A stretch of 5,884 bases of DNA from Burkholderiaceae bacterium (GTDB lineage: Bacteria; Pseudomonadota; Gammaproteobacteria; Burkholderiales; Burkholderiaceae). This document shows, one piece after another, positions 1-5,884 of this stretch. The DNA lies in contig JAGOEY010000123.1 of NCBI GenBank assembly GCA_017997515.1, positions 1 to 5,884 of the forward strand, in the 5' to 3' direction. Within the stretch, counting starts at the first letter, position 1. Each line of letters starts with the position of its first letter. The notes beneath the pieces are model-generated. The model saw nothing but the letters and a program-made list of their open reading frames with translations, was not told the origin of the DNA and did no database searches. A program made the translations under genes and the position numbers.

Positions 1-1623
1 AAAGCGGTGGAGATTGCCAAGGGTATTGGTTACCCCGTGATGATCAAGGCGAGTGCGGGCGGCGGCGGCAAGGGGCTGCGGGTGGCCTTTAACGACAAGG
101 AAGCGTTTGAAGGTTTCACCTCGTGCCGCAACGAGGCGCGCAATTCGTTTGGTGACGACCGCGTCTTCATCGAAAAATTCGTCGAAGAGCCACGCCACAT
201 CGAGATCCAGCTGCTGGGCGACGCCCATGGCAATGTGATCTACCTGAACGAGCGTGAATGCTCCATCCAGCGCCGCCACCAGAAGGTGATTGAAGAGGCT
301 CCGTCGCCCTTCATCAGCGACGCGACGCGTAAGGCCATGGGTGAACAGGCCGTGGCGCTGGCCAAGGCGGTGAAGTACCAGTCGGCGGGCACGGTCGAGT
401 TTGTGGTCGGCAAAGACCAGAGCTTCTACTTCCTGGAGATGAACACCCGCCTGCAGGTGGAGCACCCGGTGACGGAGTGCATCACCGGGCTGGACTTGGT
501 CGAGCTGATGATCCGTGTGGCCGCAGGCGAGAAATTGCCGCTGACCCAGGCCGATGTGAAGCGTGAAGGCTGGGCGATTGAGTGCCGCATCAATGCCGAA
601 GACCCGTTCCGCAACTTCCTGCCCAGCACCGGGCGTCTGGTGCGATTCCAGCCACCGGAAGAAACCATGTTCTCGGCCGACACGTCGCAGTGGTACGGCG
701 TGCGGGTGGACACCGGGGTGCAGGACGGCGGCGAGATTCCGATGTTTTACGACTCGATGATTGCCAAACTCATCGTGCACGGCAAAGACCGCGCCCACGC
801 GATTGCCAAGATGCGCGAGGCACTCAACGGTTTTGTGATCCGTGGCGTCAGCAGCAACATCCCGTTCCAGGCGGCATTACTCGCACACCCGAAGTTTGTG
901 GCGGGTGACTTCAACACCGGGTTTATCGCCGAGAACTACGGCAAAGGTTTCCACGCGTCGGATGTGGTGGCGCAGGACCCGAACCTGCTGGTGGCCCTGG
1001 CCGCTTTCATGAACCGCCGTTACCGCGCCCGTGCATCGGGCATCAGCGGCCAGCTCGAAGGGCACGGCGTGAAGGTGGGTGAGGAGTTTGTCGTGGTGGC
1101 GCTGGACCCTGCAGGCCAACACAGCTACACCCCAGTTTCTGTGACCGATTTTGAAGGAAAAACAGGCTCCAGCGCAGTGCAGGTGGGCGCAGATAGCTAC
1201 AAGATTGATAGTGACGTGGCGCTGGGCAGCATCCGTGTGCAGGGCAACGTGAATGACCGGCCTTTCACCGCCCAGGTGGAGCGCGGCGCGGGCAAGAACC
1301 CGCTGGCGCTGCGGGTGTCGTACAACGGCGCGCAGATCGAAGCGCTGGTGCTGTCACCGCTGGGTGCACGGCTGCACCAGCTGATGCCGTACAAGGCACC
1401 GCCGGACCTGAGCAAGTTCCTGCTGTCGCCCATGCCGGGCCTGCTGGTGGACATTGCCGTGCAAGCGGGGCAGACGGTGCAGGCGGGCGAAAAACTCGCC
1501 GTGATCGAAGCCATGAAGATGGAGAACATCCTGTTCGCCACACAAGACGGTGTGGTCGGCAAGATCACCGCCGCCAAAGGTGAATCACTGGCGGTGGATC
1601 AGACCATTCTGGAGTTTGTGTGA
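1..1623 (+). CDS. pccA: Propionyl-CoA carboxylase, biotin-containing alpha subunit (5'-truncated by window edge)
   Basis: Carboxylates enzyme-bound biotin using ATP and bicarbonate; with the beta subunit (PccB, not in the window) it converts propionyl-CoA to (S)-methylmalonyl-CoA in the cytoplasm. The frame is open from base 1. About 540 residues are present, against roughly 670 for the family, so the pre-ATP-grasp region is missing. Seen in order: Gly-rich ATP loop GGGGKG (bases 58-75), biotin carboxylase signature [16 protein letters not shown] (about 430-477), RINAEDP, a linker/BT region (about residues 340-470), [19 protein letters not shown], and a C-terminal biotinyl domain with EAMKMEN. 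The biotinylated Lys codon is 1516-1518, 34 residues before the end, the usual distance. The [11 protein letters not shown] stretch before the biotinyl domain favours PccA over acetyl- or methylcrotonyl-CoA carboxylase. Bases about 1146-1210 hold a dispersed repeat, read here as coding sequence. The stop overlaps bioB by one base. Confidence 0.93.
   Translation, partial: KAVEIAKGIGYPVMIKASAGGGGKGLRVAFNDKEAFEGFTSCRNEARNSFGDDRVFIEKFVEEPRHIEIQLLGDAHGNVIYLNERECSIQRRHQKVIEEAPSPFISDATRKAMGEQAVALAKAVKYQSAGTVEFVVGKDQSFYFLEMNTRLQVEHPVTECITGLDLVELMIRVAAGEKLPLTQADVKREGWAIECRINAEDPFRNFLPSTGRLVRFQPPEETMFSADTSQWYGVRVDTGVQDGGEIPMFYDSMIAKLIVHGKDRAHAIAKMREALNGFVIRGVSSNIPFQAALLAHPKFVAGDFNTGFIAENYGKGFHASDVVAQDPNLLVALAAFMNRRYRARASGISGQLEGHGVKVGEEFVVVALDPAGQHSYTPVSVTDFEGKTGSSAVQVGADSYKIDSDVALGSIRVQGNVNDRPFTAQVERGAGKNPLALRVSYNGAQIEALVLSPLGARLHQLMPYKAPPDLSKFLLSPMPGLLVDIAVQAGQTVQAGEKLAVIEAMKMENILFATQDGVVGKITAAKGESLAVDQTILEFV
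1159..1199 (-). repeat. Dispersed short repeat, copy A (inside pccA)
   Basis: Read on the minus strand: TAGCTA, two variable bases, TGCGC, an 11-base variable core, then GCGCTGGAGCCTGTTTT. Copy B at 4148-4188 has the same blocks at the same spacing, with 27 of 30 bases identical outside the core. Weaker similarity may extend to about 1146-1210, including a TTTGAAGG-like end. GCGC...GCGC ends around the core give partial dyad symmetry. It encodes about [14 protein letters not shown] in the PccA BT region. The codon frame differs from copy B, so the similarity is at DNA level, not protein level. I recall very similar intergenic palindromic repeats in Comamonadaceae, with an AAGCGC-type core; that is memory, not a search. 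Confidence 0.65.
1611..1614 (+). promoter_or_regulatory. bioB ribosome binding site, inside the end of pccA
   Basis: GGAG ends 8 bases before the ATG at 1623, an optimal Shine-Dalgarno distance. It lies within the last codons of pccA and supports the ATG at 1623 over the in-frame GTG at 1620. Confidence 0.7.
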
Positions 1624-2654
1624 TGGGCGCGAATGATCTTGGGGGCGGCCAGCCGCTGGTGCTGCATCGGCCTGTCAAGCAGGAAGAAGAGGCTGCGGTT
1701 CTTTGGTCGGTCGACGCCGTGCAGGCGCTGCTGGACCAACCGTTCAACGACCTGCTGTTCCAGGCGCAGACCGTACACCGGGAGTATTGGCCCGAGGGCG
1801 ATATTGAGCTGGCCACGCTGCTGTCGGTCAAGACTGGTGGCTGCCCGGAGAACTGCGGTTATTGCCCGCAGGCGGCGGAGTTCGACACGGGTGTCAAGGC
1901 GCAGAAACTGATGGAAGTGGACGAAGTGGTCCGTGCCGCGCAGGCGGCCAAGGACGCAGGTGCTACGCGGTTCTGTATGGGTGCCGCCTGGCGTGCACCG
2001 AAGGACCGCGACGTGGAAAAGGTGGCCGTGCTGGTTGAGGCCGTGAAAGGCTTGGGTCTGCAGACCTGCGCCACACTGGGCATGTTGGAGCCGCACCATG
2101 CCACGCAGCTCAAGGCGGCAGGCCTGGACTACTACAACCACAACCTCGACACCGCACCCGAGTACTACACCGACGTGGTCAGCACGCGGGCCTACCAGGA
2201 CCGGCTCGATACGCTGCAGCATGTGCGCGCAGCGGGTATCAGCGTGTGCTGCGGCGGGATTGTGGGGATGGGGGAAGCCCCGGTGCACCGCGCCGGGTTG
2301 ATTGCGCAACTTGCAAACCTGAGCCCGTACCCCGAGTCGGTACCCATCAACAGCCTGGTGCGTGTGCCCGGCACACCGCTGGCAGATTCGGAGCCGATCG
2401 ACCCGCTCGACTTCGTGCGCATGATTGCGGTGGCGCGTATCACCATGCCGACTGCACGCGTGCGTCTGTCGGCTGGCCGCCAGCAACTGGGCGACGCTGT
2501 GCAGGCCCTGTGTTTTCTGGCGGGTGCCAATTCCATCTTTTACGGCGACAAGCTGCTGGTAACGGGCAACCCGGATGTGGATGCCGACGTGCAGCTTTTA
2601 CGCAAACTCGGGCTGCAAACCCGGCAAACCACAGAACAAGGAGCGTGCGCATGA
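1623..2654 (+). CDS. bioB: Biotin synthase
   Basis: Radical SAM enzyme that inserts sulfur into dethiobiotin, the last step of biotin synthesis; cytoplasmic. The product is 343 residues. All expected ligands are present at a constant offset of 21 from my recollection of E. coli numbering: the radical-SAM cluster C74-x3-C78-x2-C81 ([12 protein letters not shown]), the auxiliary [2Fe-2S] ligands C118, C149, C209 and R281, and the substrate/SAM motif YNHNLDT (171-177). The N-terminus is about 20 residues longer than E. coli and unconserved. The ATG at 1623 shares its A with the pccA stop TGA and has GGAG 8 bases upstream; GTG at 1620 is a weaker alternative. It sits between two propionyl-CoA pathway genes rather than with bioA/D/F, so it probably supplies biotin to the PccA made from the same transcript. 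I see no internal promoter. Confidence 0.96.
   Translation: MGANDLGGGQPLVLHRPVKQEEEAAVLWSVDAVQALLDQPFNDLLFQAQTVHREYWPEGDIELATLLSVKTGGCPENCGYCPQAAEFDTGVKAQKLMEVDEVVRAAQAAKDAGATRFCMGAAWRAPKDRDVEKVAVLVEAVKGLGLQTCATLGMLEPHHATQLKAAGLDYYNHNLDTAPEYYTDVVSTRAYQDRLDTLQHVRAAGISVCCGGIVGMGEAPVHRAGLIAQLANLSPYPESVPINSLVRVPGTPLADSEPIDPLDFVRMIAVARITMPTARVRLSAGRQQLGDAVQALCFLAGANSIFYGDKLLVTGNPDVDADVQLLRKLGLQTRQTTEQGACA
2638..2643 (+). promoter_or_regulatory. Ribosome binding site of the VOC gene
   Basis: AAGGAG lies 7 bases before the ATG at 2651 and inside the 3' end of bioB. It is a strong Shine-Dalgarno match and fixes the start of the downstream gene. Confidence 0.8.
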
Positions 2655-3130
2655 CCAGCACCACAAAGCCGCGCCCTTTCAAGGTGCTGGGCATCCAGCA
2701 GATCGCCATTGGTGGCCCCGACAAAACCCGCCTGCAAAAACTGTGGGTGGATATGCTGGGTCTCGAAGTGACGGGGACTTTCGTCAGTGAACGCGAGAAC
2801 GTGGACGAGGACATCTGCAGCATGGGCAGCGGCCCGTACAAGGTCGAGGTGGACCTGATGCAGCCGCTCGACCCGAACAAAAAACCGGCCGTCCACACCA
2901 CACCGCTGAACCATGTTGGCCTGTGGATCGACGACCTGGCGCTGGCTGTGGAATGGCTCACCGCGCAGGGTGTGCGTTTTGCACCGGGGGGCATTCGCAA
3001 GGGCGCCGCGGGGTATGACATCTGCTTTTTGCATCCCAAGTCGAACGACGAATTCCCGATTGCCGGGGAGGGTGTACTGATCGAACTGGTGCAGGCACCA
3101 CCGGACGTGGTGGCCGCACTGGGAGCTTAA
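2651..3130 (+). CDS. VOC-family (glyoxalase-fold) protein, candidate methylmalonyl-CoA epimerase
   Basis: A 159-residue protein with the two-module VOC fold: first module about residues 13-73 (GIQQIAIGG ... [12 protein letters not shown]), second about 85-150 ([12 protein letters not shown] ... FLHPKSND ... [12 protein letters not shown]). The FLHPK...GVLIEL ending is typical of methylmalonyl-CoA epimerase, which converts (S)- to (R)-methylmalonyl-CoA for the mutase. Position in a pccA-bioB operon agrees. By hand alignment the four metal-ligand positions read Q17, D68, H88 and E145, where the family normally has His, Gln/Glu, His, Glu; the first His is therefore missing. An insertion (about residues 131-138) precedes GEGVLIEL. 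The start is fixed by a strong ribosome site and an ATGA overlap with the bioB stop. It may be a variant epimerase or a VOC enzyme or binding protein of another function in the same pathway. VOC assignment is firm; the exact activity is inferred. Confidence 0.85.
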   Translation: MTSTTKPRPFKVLGIQQIAIGGPDKTRLQKLWVDMLGLEVTGTFVSERENVDEDICSMGSGPYKVEVDLMQPLDPNKKPAVHTTPLNHVGLWIDDLALAVEWLTAQGVRFAPGGIRKGAAGYDICFLHPKSNDEFPIAGEGVLIELVQAPPDVVAALGA

Positions 3131-3133
3131 GTC

Positions 3134-3775
3134 TTATTGCCCCCGCAACGCGCGGGCGCGGGCCATGGCGGCGGCGATGGCGGCGCGTTTGGGGTCTTCG
3201 GCGGGTGCTGGTGTTGGCACGGGCACTGTCTCCACTGCTGTGGCATCTGCTGGCGCGGAAGTGTCCAGTCCCACCCGCTTTTGACGGTCTGTGTAGCGGC
3301 CCAATGCGGCCAGTGCTTGCACCGGTGACCAGGCATTCCAGCCGGTGGCGTCACCACTAGCGTTTTCAAGGGTGATGCAGTCCACCGGGCACACCGGAAT
3401 ACACAACTCGCAGCCTGTGCAATGGGGCTCGATGACCGTGTGCATCCGTTTGTTGCTGCCCAGGATGGCGTCGGTGGGGCAGGCCTTGATACACAAAGTG
3501 CAGCCGATACACCAGGCTTCGTCGATGAAGGCCACGGCACGTGGGCCTTCTGTGCCGTGTACGGGGTTCAGTGGCAGCGGTGGCTGCCCGGTCAACTGCG
3601 CCAGGCGGCTGACACCTTCTGCACCCCCGGGTGGACATTGGTTGATGGCCGCTTCGCCCTCTGCAATGGCCTGGGCGTAAGCCGCGCAGTCGGGGTAACC
3701 ACACCGGGTGCACTGCGTCTGCGGCAGGGCAGCGTTGATACGGGCCGCCAGGCCGGCCTGGTCAGCCACGGTCAT
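3134..3775 (-). CDS. rsxB: RsxB/RnfB-like soluble ferredoxin with three iron-sulfur motifs
   Basis: A 213-residue electron carrier related to the B subunit of Rnf/Rsx complexes. Seen: an N-terminal four-Cys Fe-S module C22-x2-C25-x4-C30-x16-C47 ([10 protein letters not shown]), then two [4Fe-4S] ferredoxin motifs, C89/C92/C95/C99 and C119/C122/C125/C129, both ending CP. The N-terminal membrane helix of classical RnfB is absent and the protein starts almost directly at the Fe-S module, so it is probably cytoplasmic and soluble. A Pro/Ala-rich linker (about 168-190) leads to a C-terminal basic helix, [19 protein letters not shown], resembling the repeats at the end of RnfC/RsxC. No other rnf genes are visible. 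ATG at 3773-3775 lies 10 bases after the phaZ stop with no strong ribosome site, suggesting translational coupling to phaZ. The electron partner cannot be told from the sequence. Confidence 0.88.
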   Translation of the reverse strand: MTVADQAGLAARINAALPQTQCTRCGYPDCAAYAQAIAEGEAAINQCPPGGAEGVSRLAQLTGQPPLPLNPVHGTEGPRAVAFIDEAWCIGCTLCIKACPTDAILGSNKRMHTVIEPHCTGCELCIPVCPVDCITLENASGDATGWNAWSPVQALAALGRYTDRQKRVGLDTSAPADATAVETVPVPTPAPAEDPKRAAIAAAMARARALRGQ

Positions 3776-3785
3776 GCTGGCTGCT

Positions 3786-5465
3786 TTACGCTGTCTTGCG
3801 CGCTACGCTTTTGGTGGCGGCTTTGGGCGCAGGTGCTGCTTTCTTCGCAGCGGGCGTGGTCTTCTTGGCAGGCGTTGCTGGTGCCGCCGCCACGGGTTTG
3901 GCCGGTGCGGCTGCAACAGGTGCAGGTGCCACTGCTGCAGGTTTTTTGGCGGGGGCCGCCTTCACCGGCTTGGGTACTGCAACAGCGGCCACAGCTGTTT
4001 TGGCTGCAGTCTTGACGGGGGCTTTTTCGGGGGCCTTGGCAGCCGTAGCCACAGCGGCAACGGCTGTGGGTGCAGGTGCAACAACCGCCTTGGCCACAGG
4101 TGCCGGGGCGGGTGCTGAAACCACAGCGGGTTCTGCTGCAAATTCCATAGCTACTTGCGCAGGTGCAGCGGGCGCTGCAGCCTGTTTTGACTCAGAAGCT
4201 TGGCTGTTGTGGGCCAGGATAAAACTCTTGACCGTGGGGTACACCACATCGCGCCAGCGGCGGCCGCTGAAGATGCCGTAGTGGCCTGCGCCTTTGGCTT
4301 CCAGGTGTTTCTGCTGGCTGGCAGGAATGCCGCTGCACAGGCCGTGTGCGGCAGCGGTCTGGCCGGAGCCGGAGATGTCGTCCAGCTCACCTTCGACCGT
4401 CAGCAGCGCGGTGGTGGTGATGTCCTGGGGCTTCACACGTTCGGCCACACCGGCGGGGGTTTTGACATCCCAAGTGCCGTTGACCAGCTTGAAGTCCTGG
4501 AACACCGTGGCGATGGTTTCGAGGTAGTAGTCCGCGTCCATGTCCAGCACGGCGTTGTATTCGTCGTAGAACTTGCGGTGGGCTTCGGCGCTGGCGTCGT
4601 CACCCTTGATCAGGTCTTTGAAGTAGTCGTAATGGCTGGTGGCGTGGCGGTCGGGGTTCATGGCCACAAAACCGGTGTGCTGCAGGAAGCCGGGGTACAC
4701 GCGGCGGCCCTTGCCAGGGAAGTTGGCGGGCACGCGGTAGATCACGTTGTTCTCGAACCACTCAAAGCTTTTGTTGGTGGCCAGGTTGTTCACCGACGTG
4801 GGCGACTTGCGTGCGTCGATGGGGCCGCCCATCATGGTCATGGACAGCGGGGTGGTTTCACCACGCGAGGCCATCAGCGACACTGCGGCCAGCACCGGCA
4901 CGGTGGGCTGGCAGACGCTGATGACGTGGCAGTTGCCATAGATGCCCTGGATGTGGCGGATGAAGTCCTCCACATAGTTCACATAGTCGTCGAGGTGGAA
5001 CTCGCCGTCTTCCATGGGCACCAGACGGGCATTTTTCCAGTCGGTGACATAGACCTTGTGGTCCTTCAGCATGGTCTTGACCGTGTCGCGCAACAGCGTG
5101 GCGTAGTGGCCCGACAGCGGGGCGACGACCAGCACCACGGGTTGGCCCTTGAGCTTTTCCAGCGTGGCGACGTCGTCCGAGAAACGTTTGAAGCGGCGCA
5201 GCTCGCAGAAAGGTTTGTTCACCTCGATGCGTTCGCTGATGGCCACGTCCACACCATCCACATTCACCGTGTGGATGCCAAACACGGGCTTTTCGTAGTC
5301 CTTGCCCAGACGGTAGATCAGGTCGTAGCTGGCCGACAGACGCTGTGTGAACTGGTTTTGCCCCAGTGGCGACAGCGGGTTACCGTACATCTTCGCTGCG
5401 GCCTGGGCGAAGTCAGCAAAGGGTTCCATCAAGGAACGTTGGGTTTCGTAGATCTGGTAGAGCAT
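3786..5465 (-). CDS. phaZ: Intracellular PHB depolymerase with an H1-like Ala/Pro/Lys tail
   Basis: Hydrolyses (thiolyses) native intracellular PHB granules. Residues 1-420 match Cupriavidus PhaZ1, about 419 residues, end to end, from MLYQ to SFILAHN. The Cys-type nucleophile elbow SVCQPTVPV (C185), D362 in GELDDISG and H395 in GHYGIFSG give the expected Cys-Asp-His triad. Also conserved: [33 protein letters not shown] and [11 protein letters not shown]. Residues 421-559 are a 139-residue extension that the family does not need: almost only A, P, K, V and T, about 18 Lys and 1 Arg against 4 Glu and no Asp, with KK/PAKK motifs most frequent near the end. This resembles DNA-binding tails of PhaF, PhaM and AlgP. 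The ATG at 5463-5465 gives the conserved MLYQ start; an upstream in-frame ATG at 5585 would add a hydrophobic stretch encoded by promoter DNA and is unlikely. No clear Shine-Dalgarno. Probably co-transcribed with the downstream ferredoxin gene. Confidence 0.94.
   Translation of the reverse strand: MLYQIYETQRSLMEPFADFAQAAAKMYGNPLSPLGQNQFTQRLSASYDLIYRLGKDYEKPVFGIHTVNVDGVDVAISERIEVNKPFCELRRFKRFSDDVATLEKLKGQPVVLVVAPLSGHYATLLRDTVKTMLKDHKVYVTDWKNARLVPMEDGEFHLDDYVNYVEDFIRHIQGIYGNCHVISVCQPTVPVLAAVSLMASRGETTPLSMTMMGGPIDARKSPTSVNNLATNKSFEWFENNVIYRVPANFPGKGRRVYPGFLQHTGFVAMNPDRHATSHYDYFKDLIKGDDASAEAHRKFYDEYNAVLDMDADYYLETIATVFQDFKLVNGTWDVKTPAGVAERVKPQDITTTALLTVEGELDDISGSGQTAAAHGLCSGIPASQQKHLEAKGAGHYGIFSGRRWRDVVYPTVKSFILAHNSQASESKQAAAPAAPAQVAMEFAAEPAVVSAPAPAPVAKAVVAPAPTAVAAVATAAKAPEKAPVKTAAKTAVAAVAVPKPVKAAPAKKPAAVAPAPVAAAPAKPVAAAPATPAKKTTPAAKKAAPAPKAATKSVARKTA
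3789..4205 (-). other. Low-complexity C-terminal tail region of PhaZ
   Basis: Encodes the 139-residue Ala/Pro/Lys-rich extension. The DNA is built of degenerate short repeats (gct/gca/ggc with aag-type codons on the coding strand), so slippage and length variation between strains would be expected. The first about 20 codons coincide with dispersed-repeat copy B. The net charge is about +15, concentrated in the last 85 residues. A long open frame on the opposite strand here is a by-product of the composition. Confidence 0.85.
4148..4188 (+). repeat. Dispersed short repeat, copy B (inside phaZ, at the core/tail junction)
   Basis: TAGCTA, two variable bases, TGCGC, an 11-base core, then GCGCTGCAGCCTGTTTT. 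It matches copy A (1159-1199, opposite strand) block for block with identical spacing. Weaker similarity extends to about 4139-4200. The phaZ catalytic core ends at base 4206, so the element abuts the junction and encodes the first part of the tail. Relative to the host gene it is oriented as in pccA, but it is read in another codon frame. Confidence 0.65.
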
Positions 5466-5491
5466 GGTGTGGGGAGTGGCCGTTAAAATGG

Positions 5492-5502
5492 TGCAGTGCA
5501 GC
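5492..5502. promoter_or_regulatory. TGC-rich dyad, candidate PhaR operator
   Basis: TGCA-G-TGCA at 5492-5500, followed by GCA, forms a small inverted repeat immediately downstream of the phaZ -10 and over the predicted transcription start. PHB-responsive repressors of the PhaR family are reported to bind TGC-rich sites at PHB genes. The location suits a repressor; the identity is inferred. Confidence 0.3.
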
Positions 5503-5511
5503 AATATAGCA
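5503..5511 (-). promoter_or_regulatory. Probable phaZ promoter, extended -10 element
   Basis: On the minus strand the sequence reads TGCTATATT, an extended -10 (TGn plus a 5/6 match to TATAAT). The -35 position (about 5526-5531, CTGTTT, 17-base spacer) is poor, as often seen with extended -10 promoters. The predicted start near 5496 gives a leader of about 30 bases before the phaZ ATG. Confidence 0.45.
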
Positions 5512-5633
5512 GTTGTCACTGACAGAAACAGGAGTGAAAACACCAATACGCGGGCCTGGATGGGGTGTTGCGTGGCATTTTCCACGGTTGTGAATGGAAC
5601 TTGCAGGTGCCAAACCCGTCTTTCATGTCACCT

Positions 5634-5884
5634 ATGTTCCACCAACCCATGTCACGCCGCGGCGTATTAAGCCGCGCGGGCACCGTGTTCACCACGGTTG
5701 CCGCCACCACAGGACTGTCCATGTCTCCCCTGAATCCCACCGCAGAGGCCGCAACAGCGGATGTGTTCAAGTCGCTGAAAAAGTCGCCCCGGATGCCGGT
5801 GCTGTTCCTGGGCCATGGCAGCCCCATGAATGCGATTGAAGACAACGAGTACCGCCGCAGCTGGCAGGCGCTGGGTGCCGAGTT
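5634..5884 (+). CDS. Class III extradiol (4,5-DOPA dioxygenase / YgiD-like) enzyme, 3'-truncated, with Tat-like leader
   Basis: The window holds 83 codons and the frame runs off the edge. From about residue 53, RMPVLFLGHGSPMNAIEDNEY and RRSWQALG closely match the start of E. coli YgiD and related LigB-fold ring-opening dioxygenases; H61 in GHGSP corresponds to a metal-ligand His of that family. Ahead lies a roughly 40-residue leader that YgiD lacks: SRRGVLS with a twin arginine (R8, R9), a moderately hydrophobic Ala/Thr/Val stretch (15-33) and a possible AEA cleavage site near residue 39. This suggests export by the Tat system as a folded metalloprotein, or a residual leader. The start is uncertain: in-frame ATGs occur at 5625, 5634 and 5649 (the last giving MSRRGVL) and none has a good ribosome site. 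The substrate is unknown; a catecholic compound is the family expectation. Confidence 0.82.
   Translation, partial: MFHQPMSRRGVLSRAGTVFTTVAATTGLSMSPLNPTAEAATADVFKSLKKSPRMPVLFLGHGSPMNAIEDNEYRRSWQALGAE

Larger units (their letters stand above)
5466..5633. promoter_or_regulatory. Divergent intergenic region between phaZ and the dioxygenase gene
   Basis: 168 bases, richer in A+T than the surrounding genes around 5480-5550. It holds the phaZ promoter and a TGC-rich dyad, listed separately. Toward the dioxygenase gene I see only weak promoter candidates: TTGTCA at 5513-5518 without a good -10 box at the right distance, and TTGCGT at 5568-5573 followed by a poor -10. No RNA gene or riboswitch is apparent. 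Confidence 0.6.

Noticed and set aside
1599..2486. 295-codon minus-strand open frame opposite bioB
   Set aside because: It runs antisense to an intact biotin synthase with all catalytic residues, and has no recognisable motif.
2246..3130. A 294-codon version of the VOC gene starting inside bioB
   Set aside because: The extra N-terminus overlaps conserved bioB sequence in another frame; the strong ribosome site at 2638-2643 fixes the start at 2651.
3142..3156. CCCGC-AACGC-GCGGG hairpin near the end of the ferredoxin gene as a terminator
   Set aside because: Only a 5-base stem, inside coding sequence, with no T-run on either strand.
3796..4281. Plus-strand open frame coding an Ala/Gly/Phe-rich, membrane-like protein
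   Set aside because: It is the complement of the Ala/Pro/Lys tail of PhaZ; the apparent membrane segments come from composition. The minus frame continues the conserved enzyme.
4200..5486. 428-codon open frame on the plus strand opposite phaZ
   Set aside because: It is rich in His, Val and Gly with no recognisable domain, and lies fully antisense to a strongly conserved enzyme; a by-product of high G+C codon use.
5466..5585. 40-residue N-terminal extension of PhaZ with a hydrophobic segment (signal peptide-like)
   Set aside because: The intracellular family starts at MLYQ; the extension is encoded by the A+T-rich promoter region including the -10 box, and export would make no sense for an intracellular PHB enzyme.
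5658..5676. CGCGGC-GTATTAA-GCCGCG hairpin at the twin-arginine codons of the dioxygenase gene
   Set aside because: A 6-base stem in G+C-rich coding sequence is expected by chance; possible translational role, but nothing else supports it.

Overview
The window looks like a betaproteobacterial chromosome, most likely family Comamonadaceae (Rhodoferax/Polaromonas/Acidovorax-like). The grounds are high G+C, an intracellular polyhydroxybutyrate (PHB) depolymerase very close in sequence to the Ralstonia/Cupriavidus PhaZ1 type, a soluble RsxB-like ferredoxin, and two copies of a short dispersed repeat that I recall, without having checked, as common in Comamonadaceae genomes. The assignment rests on family resemblance, not on a database search.

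Layout. Positions 1-3130 carry a tightly packed plus-strand operon: the 3' four-fifths of a propionyl-CoA carboxylase alpha subunit (pccA, biotin-carrying), biotin synthase (bioB, overlapping the pccA stop codon by 1 base) and a VOC-fold protein resembling methylmalonyl-CoA epimerase (ATGA overlap with bioB). Positions 3134-5465 carry a convergent minus-strand pair, transcribed phaZ (PHB depolymerase) then the rsxB-like ferredoxin gene, 10 bases apart. Only 3 bases separate the ferredoxin stop from the VOC stop. Positions 5466-5633 are a divergent promoter region. From 5634 to the window edge is the start of a plus-strand class III extradiol dioxygenase (YgiD/LigB type) with a twin-arginine-like leader.

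How the genes fit together. PccA makes (S)-methylmalonyl-CoA and needs covalently bound biotin; BioB makes biotin; the VOC protein is a candidate for the epimerase that feeds methylmalonyl-CoA mutase. The first operon therefore looks like a self-supplied propionyl-CoA to succinyl-CoA module, with the mutase and pccB probably upstream. The facing operon mobilises PHB storage and encodes an iron-sulfur electron carrier.

Main surprises. (1) PhaZ is a complete 420-residue enzyme followed by a 139-residue Ala/Pro/Lys-rich tail resembling histone H1-like tails of PHB-granule/nucleoid proteins such as PhaF and PhaM. (2) A 41-base element is present twice, once inside pccA and once inside phaZ, with the same internal spacing but read in different codon frames. 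The phaZ copy lies at the junction between enzyme and tail. (3) The epimerase-like protein keeps two of the four classical metal ligands and has Gln at the usual first His. (4) A TGC-rich dyad overlaps the likely phaZ transcription start and could be a PhaR operator.
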